Part shown: one piece after another, positions 57,963 to 64,000 of the stretch
Layout: the number at the start of each line of letters is the position of its first letter
Position numbering within the stretch: position 1 is the stretch's first letter
Source: Chitinimonas viridis
Lineage (GTDB): Bacteria > Pseudomonadota > Gammaproteobacteria > Burkholderiales > Chitinimonadaceae
Assembly (NCBI RefSeq): GCF_030409555.1
Contig: NZ_JAUFPU010000001.1
Location: 62,001-126,000 of the forward strand
Direction: 5' to 3'
DNA: 64,000 nt
The notes under the pieces: model-generated
Seen by the model: the letters and a program-made list of their open reading frames with translations, nothing else
Told to the model about the DNA's origin: nothing
The model's database searches: none
Program-made: the position numbers and the translations under genes

Positions 57963-59210
57963 ATGCGCGCCGTCAAAAAGTCCCAGAAACTCGACAACGT
58001 CTGTTACGAAATCCGCGGCCCCGCCTTGGCGCGCGCCAAGCAGATGGAGGACGACGGCCAGCGCATCATCAAGCTCAATATCGGCAATCTGGCGGTTTTC
58101 GGATTCGAGCCCCCCGACGAGATCGTCCGTGACGTAATCCACAACCTGCCCCAGGCCGGTGGCTATGCAGACTCCAAGGGTATCTTCCCTGCCCGCAAGG
58201 CCGTCATGCACTATGCCCAGCAAAAAGGTATCAAGGGCGTCAGTGTCGAGGACATCTATATCGGCAACGGCGTATCGGAGCTGATCCTACTGAGCATGAA
58301 CGCGCTGCTCAACAATGGCGACGAAGTGCTGGTGCCCGCACCGGACTACCCGCTGTGGACTGCAGCCGTGTCCTTGTCTGGCGGTACGGCCCGACATTAT
58401 CTCTGCGACGAGGCCAATGACTGGCTGCCCGATCTGGATGATATCCGCGCCAAGATCACCGACACCACGCGCGCCATTGTGGTGATCAACCCCAACAATC
58501 CCACCGGCGCGCTGTACCCCGACGAGATATTGCAGGGCATATTGCAGATAGCCCGCGAACATGACCTGATCGTCTATGCCGATGAGATCTACGACAAGAC
58601 CCTGTACGACGGCCACACCCATACCAGCATCGCCTCGCTGGCTGACGATGTGTTCTGCGTCACCTATGGCGGCCTGTCCAAGAACTATCGTGCCTGCGGC
58701 TATCGCGCCGGCTGGATGATACTGAGCGGCGACAAGCGCCATGCCCAGGACTATATCGACGGCCTCAATATCGTGGCCTCCATGCGCCTGTGCGCCAATG
58801 TGCCCAGCCAGCACGCCATCCAGACCGCCCTGGGCGGCTACCAGAGCATCAACGAGCTGGTGGCGCCGACCGGCAGGCTGACTCGCCAGCGCGATCTGGC
58901 CTGGGAGCGGCTGACCGCCATCCCCGGTGTCAGCTGTGTCAAACCCAAGGGGGCGCTGTACCTGTTCCCGCGGCTGGATCCCAAGGTCTACCCGATTGCG
59001 GATGACCAGGCCTTTATCACCGAACTGCTGGAAGAAGAAAAAGTGCTGCTGGTGCAGGGCACCGGTTTCAACTGGCACTCGCCCGACCACCTGCGGGTGG
59101 TGTTCCTGCCCCATATGGACGAGCTGGAAGAGGCCCTTGATCGCATCGAGCGCTTTTTGGCGGCCTACCGAAAACGTCACGAAAGCCATGCATGCGCGCC
59201 CTCCGCCTGA
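57963..59210 (+). CDS. alaA: alanine-type PLP aminotransferase (AlaA-like)
   Basis: 415 aa fold-type I aminotransferase. The N-terminal YEIRGPALARAKQMEDDGQ and KLNIGN, substrate-binding NPNNPTGALYP, YADEIYDK and PLP lysine in GGLSKNYRACGYRAGW are typical of AlaA. AlaA makes alanine from pyruvate and glutamate. The start ATG at 57963 is chosen for the conserved beginning; a longer frame has no support. Overlaps the GNAT gene by 19 bases and begins the block to hom and thrC. Confidence 0.92.
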   Translation: MRAVKKSQKLDNVCYEIRGPALARAKQMEDDGQRIIKLNIGNLAVFGFEPPDEIVRDVIHNLPQAGGYADSKGIFPARKAVMHYAQQKGIKGVSVEDIYIGNGVSELILLSMNALLNNGDEVLVPAPDYPLWTAAVSLSGGTARHYLCDEANDWLPDLDDIRAKITDTTRAIVVINPNNPTGALYPDEILQGILQIAREHDLIVYADEIYDKTLYDGHTHTSIASLADDVFCVTYGGLSKNYRACGYRAGWMILSGDKRHAQDYIDGLNIVASMRLCANVPSQHAIQTALGGYQSINELVAPTGRLTRQRDLAWERLTAIPGVSCVKPKGALYLFPRLDPKVYPIADDQAFITELLEEEKVLLVQGTGFNWHSPDHLRVVFLPHMDELEEALDRIERFLAAYRKRHESHACAPSA

Positions 59211-59638
59211 CCGACGACAACCGCCAACTGATCGAACCCGCCTGGCTGGCCCGGGCGGAAGCAGTACACCGCGAACTGCGCCCGCAACTGGCGGCAGACT
59301 ACGCCGCACAAATGGCCGGCATCTTTGCCGACGGTGGTGAAATGGTCGTCGCCATAGAAGGCGAGACCGTGGTGGGCGTCGCCGTCTACCGCTGCTACCG
59401 CGATACCTTTTCTGGCACCAAATTCTATGTGGATGACCTGGTCACCACCGAGGCCCAGCGCTCTCGCGGGGCCGGCAAGCTGCTGCTGGACTGGCTGCAG
59501 CAAGATGCCTGCCGCCGTGGCGCCAGCAATTTCATACTCGACTCAGGTACGCAACGTGAACGAGCCCATCGCTTTTATTTCCGCGAAGGCCTGGGCATCG
59601 CCTGTTTCAATTTCCGCAAACCTCTCTCAAACGACTAG
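59192..59638 (+). CDS. GNAT family N-acetyltransferase
   Basis: 148 aa GNAT acetyltransferase: VAVYRCYRDTFSGTKFYVDDLVTTEAQRSRGAGKLLLDWLQQDA with the acetyl-CoA loop RSRGAGK, and RAHRFYFREGLG. It begins inside the last codons of alaA and ends 10 bases before hom, so all three are likely cotranscribed. Substrate unknown. Confidence 0.87.
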   Translation: MRALRLTDDNRQLIEPAWLARAEAVHRELRPQLAADYAAQMAGIFADGGEMVVAIEGETVVGVAVYRCYRDTFSGTKFYVDDLVTTEAQRSRGAGKLLLDWLQQDACRRGASNFILDSGTQRERAHRFYFREGLGIACFNFRKPLSND

Positions 59639-59648
59639 GCAAACCCGT

Positions 59649-60974
59649 ATGAAACCCATCCAAGTAGGCCTGTTGGGCTTCGGCACGGTCGGCTCCGGCG
59701 TCGCCAAGGTACTGGCCCGCAATGCTGAGGAAATCGGCCGTCGCGCCGGCCGCGCCATCGAAGTGAAACGTGTCGCTGTCCGCAATATTGAAAAGGCCCG
59801 TGCCGTTGCACCGGCTGCCGTGGTCGAGGGGCTGGCCTTCGGCAACGATTTCCACGCCGTGGTCGACGACCCGGAAATCAGCATCATCTGCGAACTGATA
59901 GGCGGCACCACCCTGGCCAAAGAGCTGGTACTGCGTGCCATCGCCAACGGCAAGCATGTGGTCACCGCCAACAAGGCGCTGCTGGCGCTGCATGGCAACG
60001 AGATCTTCGCCGCAGCCCAGGCGCGCGGCGTCACCGTGGCCTTTGAGGCGGCGGTAGCCGGTGGTATCCCCATCATCAAGGCGCTACGTGAGGGCCTCAC
60101 CGCCAACCGTATCGAATGGATAGCCGGCATCATCAATGGCACTTCCAACTTTATCCTGACCGAGATGCGCGACAAGGGTGCCGCCTTTGCCGATGTGCTG
60201 GCCGAAGCACAGCAACTGGGCTATGCCGAAGCCGACCCGACCTTCGATATCGAAGGCCATGATGCCGCCCACAAGCTGACCATACTGTCGGCCCTGGCCT
60301 TCGGCATACCCATGCAGTTCGACAAGGCCTATCTGGAAGGCATATCCAGACTGACCCAGGAAGACATCGCCTACGCCGAACAGCTGGGCTACCGCATCAA
60401 GCTGCTGGGCATTACCCGGCGCAAGGCCAATGGCGTGGAGCTGCGGGTACACCCCACCCTGATCCCGGCCAAGCGCATCATCGCCAATGTGGACGGTGTC
60501 ATGAACGCCGTGGTGGTACAGGGCGATGCCGTGGGCCAGACCCTCTACTGCGGCCGTGGCGCCGGCTCCGAGCCCACGGCGTCGGCCGTGGTGGCTGATC
60601 TGGTCGACGTGACCCGCCTGCTGACAGCCGACCCGGAACACCGCGTGCCGCACCTGGCTTTCCAGCCAGACCGGTTGGTCGACCTGCCCATCCTGCCCAT
60701 CGATGCCGTGGAAACCAGCTATTACCTGCGGCTCAAGGCGCACGACAAGGCCGGCGTGATGGCGGATGTCACCCGTATCCTGGCCGACGCCGATATCTCC
60801 ATCGATGCCATGATGCAGAAGGAACCGGCCGAAGGCGTGAAGGTGGTGGACATCATCATCCTCACCCATATTGCGCTGGAACGCCGGGTGGATGAGGCCA
60901 TTGCCCGTATCGAAGGCCTGGCCACCATAGCCGGCAGCGTCACCAAGCTGCGCCTGGAAAACCTGGACAAGTAA
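59649..60974 (+). CDS. hom: homoserine dehydrogenase
   Basis: 441 aa enzyme reducing aspartate semialdehyde to homoserine. GFGTVGSG (10-17) binds NAD(P); VTANKALLALHG, GGIPIIKALREGL and GTSNFILTEM follow, and the C-terminal ACT domain (YYLRLKAHDKAGVMADVTRIL...) allows feedback regulation by threonine. Located between alaA-GNAT and MOSC-thrC; supplies homoserine for threonine, probably in the same operon. Confidence 0.96.
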   Translation: MKPIQVGLLGFGTVGSGVAKVLARNAEEIGRRAGRAIEVKRVAVRNIEKARAVAPAAVVEGLAFGNDFHAVVDDPEISIICELIGGTTLAKELVLRAIANGKHVVTANKALLALHGNEIFAAAQARGVTVAFEAAVAGGIPIIKALREGLTANRIEWIAGIINGTSNFILTEMRDKGAAFADVLAEAQQLGYAEADPTFDIEGHDAAHKLTILSALAFGIPMQFDKAYLEGISRLTQEDIAYAEQLGYRIKLLGITRRKANGVELRVHPTLIPAKRIIANVDGVMNAVVVQGDAVGQTLYCGRGAGSEPTASAVVADLVDVTRLLTADPEHRVPHLAFQPDRLVDLPILPIDAVETSYYLRLKAHDKAGVMADVTRILADADISIDAMMQKEPAEGVKVVDIIILTHIALERRVDEAIARIEGLATIAGSVTKLRLENLDK

Positions 60975-60986
60975 GCGGGCCCGCAC

Positions 60987-61529
60987 ATGCAAGGCGAGGT
61001 GCTGGCCGTCTGCCGCCATCCGGAGCATGGCTTCAGCAAGCCATGCACGGCGCAGATCACCCTGCTGGCGGGCTTGGGCGTGGAGGGCGATGCCCATATG
61101 GGCACCACCGTGCAGCACCGCTCGCGGGTACGGCAGAATCCCGATCAACCCAATCTGCGGCAGGTACACCTGCTTGCGGCAGAACTGCTCGACGAACTGC
61201 AGCAGCAAGGGTTTGCCGTGGCGCCGGGCGCACTGGGCGAGAACCTGACCACCCGTGGGCTGGATTTGCTACACCTGCCGCGCGGTACCGTGCTGCATCT
61301 GGGTGCGCAAGCCGAAGTGGAAATCACCGGCCTGCGCAATCCCTGCACCCAGATTGAGGCCTTCCAGCCAGGCCTGCTGGCCGCCGTGCTTGGCCGGGAT
61401 GAAGCAGGCAACCTGGTGCGCAAGGCGGGCATCATGGGGATAGTCCGGGCTGGCGGCGTGGTACGGCCAGGCGATACCATCCGGCTGACCTTGCCGCCCC
61501 TGCCCTACCATAAGCTGGAGCGTGTCTAG
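60987..61529 (+). CDS. MOSC-domain protein inserted between hom and thrC
   Basis: 180 aa MOSC-type protein (molybdenum cofactor sulfurase C-terminal-like): GVEGDAHMGTTVQHRSRV, NLRQVHLLAAELLDEL, PGALGENLTTRGLDLLHLPRG and TGLRNPCTQIEAF, with the conserved Cys in NPCTQ. MOSC proteins transfer sulfur or reduce N-hydroxylated compounds (as YiiM/YcbX). It begins 12 bases after hom; its link to threonine synthesis is unknown. Confidence 0.88.
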   Translation: MQGEVLAVCRHPEHGFSKPCTAQITLLAGLGVEGDAHMGTTVQHRSRVRQNPDQPNLRQVHLLAAELLDELQQQGFAVAPGALGENLTTRGLDLLHLPRGTVLHLGAQAEVEITGLRNPCTQIEAFQPGLLAAVLGRDEAGNLVRKAGIMGIVRAGGVVRPGDTIRLTLPPLPYHKLERV

Positions 61530-61755
61530 GAAACAGCCGCCAACCACAGTTTCATGGGGTGTGACCCACGCCCCGGCAACCGCACCAAAACGCAACAAAG
61601 CCCTGCCCAGCAGGTGTGATGCATGACAAGGACGCGAACAGCCAGGTCCAGCCAGAAGCGCTACCCAGGCCTATTGCGACAAGCCGGCCCACGACGCCGA
61701 AGTGATGAAACACCCAGCAAACCACTGGCAGCACAGGCACTCACAGGAAACCGAC

Positions 61756-63168
61756 ATGCAATACATCAGCACCCGCGGCGGCATGGCCCCGCAAGCCTTC
61801 AGCGACATCCTGCTCGGCGGCCTGGCACCCGATGGTGGCTTGGTCGTCCCCGATGTGTACCCCCAGGTGGACAATGCCACGCTGCAGGCCTGGCGCAGCC
61901 TGAGCTACCCGCAACTGGCCTATGAGATCGTCTCGCGCTTTGCCACCGATATCCCGGCTGCCGATGTACGGCGCCTGGTGGAAGCGGCCTATACCCGCGA
62001 TGCCTTTGGCAGCGATGAGATCACCCCACTGACCGAGCTGGAACCCGGCCTGCACCTGCTGCACCTGTCCAACGGCCCCACGCTGGCCTTCAAGGACATT
62101 GCCATGCAGCTGCTGGGCCAGTTGTTCGAGTACGTCCTGGCCCGCCGTGGCGAATCGGTCAACATCGTCGGCGCAACTTCGGGCGATACCGGCTCCGCTG
62201 CCGAATACGCCATGCGCGGCAAGCAGGGCGTCAACGTCTTCATGCTCAGCCCTCATGGCCGCATGAGCCCCTTCCAGCGGGCGCAGATGTTCAGCCTGCA
62301 GGATGCCAACATCCACAACCTGGCAGTGGAAGGCACCTTTGACGACTGCCAGGATATCGTCAAGGCCATCAACAACGATGCCAGCTTCAAGGCTGGCTAC
62401 AAGATCAGCGCCGTCAACTCCATCAACTGGGGCCGCATCGTTGCCCAAGTGGTGTATTACTTCCGTGCCTACCTCAAGGTAGTCGGCAAGATAGGCGACC
62501 CAGTGGACTTCGTGGTGCCCTCGGGCAACTTCGGCAATATCTGCGCCGGCCATATCGCCCGCCAGATGGGCCTGCCCATAGGCAAGCTGGTGGTCGCCAC
62601 CAACGAGAACGATGTGCTGGACGAGTTCTTCAAGACCGGCCGCTACACCGTGCGCGGCTCCGCCGCCACCCATGCTACCTCCAGCCCCTCCATGGACATC
62701 TCCAAGGCCTCCAATCTGGAACGCTTTGTATTTGACCTGATAGACCGCGACAGTGCCGCGCTGGCCGGCCTGTGGCGCGAAGTGGATAGCACCGGCGGCT
62801 TCGACTTTGGCAAGACGCCCTCGTTTGCCCGCATGGTGGGCGAGTTTGGCTTCAGCTCTGGCAAGAGCACCCATGCCGACCGTATCGCCACCATACGCAG
62901 CGCCAAATCGCGCTGGAACGTGGTACTCGACCCGCACACGGCAGATGGCGTCAAGGTCGCACTGGAAAGCCGTCGTCCTGGCGTACCCATGGTCACCCTG
63001 GAAACCGCCCTGCCCGCCAAGTTCGAGGCCACCATCCTCGAAGCTCTGGGCGAACAGCCCCCGCGCCCCGCCGAGCTGGCCGATCTGGAAAGCCGCCCCC
63101 AGCGCAGCAGCGTGATGCCCAACGACGCGGATGCCATCAAGCAGTACCTGATCAGCACCTTGGGCTGA
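61756..63168 (+). CDS. thrC: threonine synthase
   Basis: 470 aa PLP enzyme converting O-phosphohomoserine to threonine. The start MQYISTRGG, PLP lysine K113 (PTLAFKDIAMQ), GATSGDTGSAAEYA and VPSGNFGNICAG are signatures. AGGAAA precedes ATG at 61756; a 226-bp gap separates it from the MOSC gene, so it may have its own promoter. A strong hairpin follows. Confidence 0.96.
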   Translation: MQYISTRGGMAPQAFSDILLGGLAPDGGLVVPDVYPQVDNATLQAWRSLSYPQLAYEIVSRFATDIPAADVRRLVEAAYTRDAFGSDEITPLTELEPGLHLLHLSNGPTLAFKDIAMQLLGQLFEYVLARRGESVNIVGATSGDTGSAAEYAMRGKQGVNVFMLSPHGRMSPFQRAQMFSLQDANIHNLAVEGTFDDCQDIVKAINNDASFKAGYKISAVNSINWGRIVAQVVYYFRAYLKVVGKIGDPVDFVVPSGNFGNICAGHIARQMGLPIGKLVVATNENDVLDEFFKTGRYTVRGSAATHATSSPSMDISKASNLERFVFDLIDRDSAALAGLWREVDSTGGFDFGKTPSFARMVGEFGFSSGKSTHADRIATIRSAKSRWNVVLDPHTADGVKVALESRRPGVPMVTLETALPAKFEATILEALGEQPPRPAELADLESRPQRSSVMPNDADAIKQYLISTLG

Positions 63169-63174
63169 TACGCC

Positions 63175-63217
63175 CATGCAAGAGGTAGCCGCCATCCGGC
63201 GGTTATCTCCTTGCATG
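63175..63217 (+). terminator. long hairpin after thrC
   Basis: CATGCAAG-AGGTAGCCGCC pairs with GGCGGTTATCT-CCTTGCATG (4-nt loop, wobble and one bulge), 7 bases after the thrC stop. No T-tract follows, so termination may be rho-assisted. Confidence 0.55.
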
Positions 63218-63276
63218 CCAGCAGGCCGGCATGACAAGCACTATGCTTGAGGCAGTCCCCGTGCTGCACCTAGCCC

Positions 63277-64000
63277 ATGCGATTGCTGCCTCTGATCCTT
63301 TCCCTGCTTGCCCCTGCCGCGCTGGCTGCCAGCCCCGCCGGTACCGAGACCCTGCGCATCTGCGATGACGGCGGCGGTTGGCCGCCCTATATCTGGCAGG
63401 ATGGCAGCACGGCCGATGGCACCCCCATCCTGAAAGGCTACTCTGTCGATGTACTCAAGCGGATTGCCGACGATGCCGGGCTGGATTTCAAGATCGACAT
63501 GCTGCCCTGGGAGCGTTGCCAGGCGCTGCTGAAACGCGGTATGTACGAGTTGGCCCTGGGCGCCTCCCTCAATCCCGAACGGGAACGGGATTACATGCTC
63601 AGCCACGCCTACTACCAGACCACCAGCGTCTATTTCTACAGCCGCCAGCGCTACCCCAAGGGCCTGGCTGTACAACAGCTACCCGACCTGAAAAAGTATC
63701 GCGTTTGCGGCCTGCACGGCTACAACTACGAAACCTATGGCCTGGGGCCCAAGGACGTGGATCGGGGGACCTCGCAGTTCCCGCAGCTGATTGCCAAGCT
63801 GCATGCCGGGCATTGCGACCTGTTTATCGAGAAGCGCGAAGTCATGGTGGGCTTTAGCCTGACCGACGCCAAGATGAAGCGACTGCTGAACGACACCCGC
63901 CTGGCCAGCGCTCCCGTACCCGGTGTCACCGCCACCAGCTTCCATATGATGCTATCCCGCGCCACCCCCCGCAGCCGCGCCTTACTGACCCTGCTCAACG
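63277..64000 (+). CDS. solute-binding protein, family 3 type (cut by window end)
   Basis: At least 241 codons remain open at the end of the window. Signal peptide MRLLPLILSLLAPAALAA, then an SBP_bac_3-like domain: CDDGGGWPPYIW start, GYSVDVLKRIADDAGLDF, PWERCQALLKRGMYELALGASLNPERERDY and KLHAGHCDLFIEKREV. The third orphan solute-binding protein of this window. The start ATG at 63277 is the only one giving a signal peptide. Confidence 0.85.
   Translation, partial: MRLLPLILSLLAPAALAASPAGTETLRICDDGGGWPPYIWQDGSTADGTPILKGYSVDVLKRIADDAGLDFKIDMLPWERCQALLKRGMYELALGASLNPERERDYMLSHAYYQTTSVYFYSRQRYPKGLAVQQLPDLKKYRVCGLHGYNYETYGLGPKDVDRGTSQFPQLIAKLHAGHCDLFIEKREVMVGFSLTDAKMKRLLNDTRLASAPVPGVTATSFHMMLSRATPRSRALLTLLN

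Noticed and set aside
61741-63237. 498-codon minus-strand frame opposite thrC
   Set aside because: thrC is unmistakable; the antisense frame is an artefact of codon bias.
1-64000. tRNA, rRNA or CRISPR elements
   Set aside because: No T-arm-like GTTCRA patterns in cloverleaf context, no rRNA segments and no regularly spaced direct repeats were seen on reading; a dedicated scan was not possible.

Overview
The window is about 64 kb of GC-rich bacterial chromosome, densely packed with genes of both strands. It looks like a betaproteobacterium, most likely of the order Neisseriales (a Chitinimonas/Chitinibacter-like relative is an inference). Reasons: the pilT-pilU pair diverges from yggS-proC-yggT-yggU; the RelA, Hom and ThrC proteins are of betaproteobacterial type; and there are five intergenic copies of a 110-145 bp inverted-repeat element resembling the Correia elements of Neisseria. 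No rRNA, tRNA, CRISPR array, phage or insertion-sequence transposase was recognised.

Layout. 1-6 kb: an aspartyl-tRNA synthetase of alphaproteobacterial type, then a minus-strand DUF1800-DUF1501-cytochrome c operon. 6-14 kb: an orphan ParA ATPase, a DEDDy exonuclease, a secreted metalloprotease, a Yip1-family membrane protein, HU, a YedK/HMCES-type protein and a GNAT enzyme. 14.4-19.2 kb: a Csu-like chaperone-usher locus with SCPU-domain pilins. 19.3-23.4 kb: a tightly overlapping five-gene operon (thermostable-hemolysin-family protein, AMP-forming ligase, heme-oxygenase-like diiron enzyme, SDR, TPR protein) that looks like an uncharacterised biosynthetic system. 23.7-31.8 kb: an RlmN/Cfr-family enzyme with an RDD protein, a TonB/TolA-like protein, an OmpA-like protein, then yggU-yggT-kinase-proC-membrane protein-yggS. 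31.9-34.1 kb: the twitching motility ATPases PilT and PilU.

34.2-43.4 kb: a VOC protein with a YafY-type WYL regulator, several small unknown proteins, a GspG-like protein, a TetR regulator facing an isochorismatase-fold protein that lacks its catalytic cysteine, adenine salvage (apt plus an NCS2 permease), a low-molecular-weight phosphatase and two lipoproteins. 43.4-48.8 kb: an iron-uptake locus (siderophore TonB receptor, PiuC-like dioxygenase, membrane flavoreductase). Upstream of the receptor is a sigma70-like promoter with a Fur-box-like sequence, followed about 170 nt later by a strong intrinsic terminator. This arrangement suggests an iron-regulated small RNA or attenuated leader. 48.8-64 kb: relA, three transporter-less solute-binding proteins, DUF1456, an MFS exporter, nadC, pstS, an Mth938-domain protein, and the amino acid block alaA-GNAT-hom-MOSC-thrC.

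Common themes are translational coupling by 4-bp ATGA/GTGA overlaps, many perfect hairpins after genes, and surface or envelope functions (type IV pili, usher pili, TonB, OmpA, secreted protease). Start codons were chosen from Shine-Dalgarno sequences, signal peptides and overlaps with neighbours, so several differ from the longest open frame.
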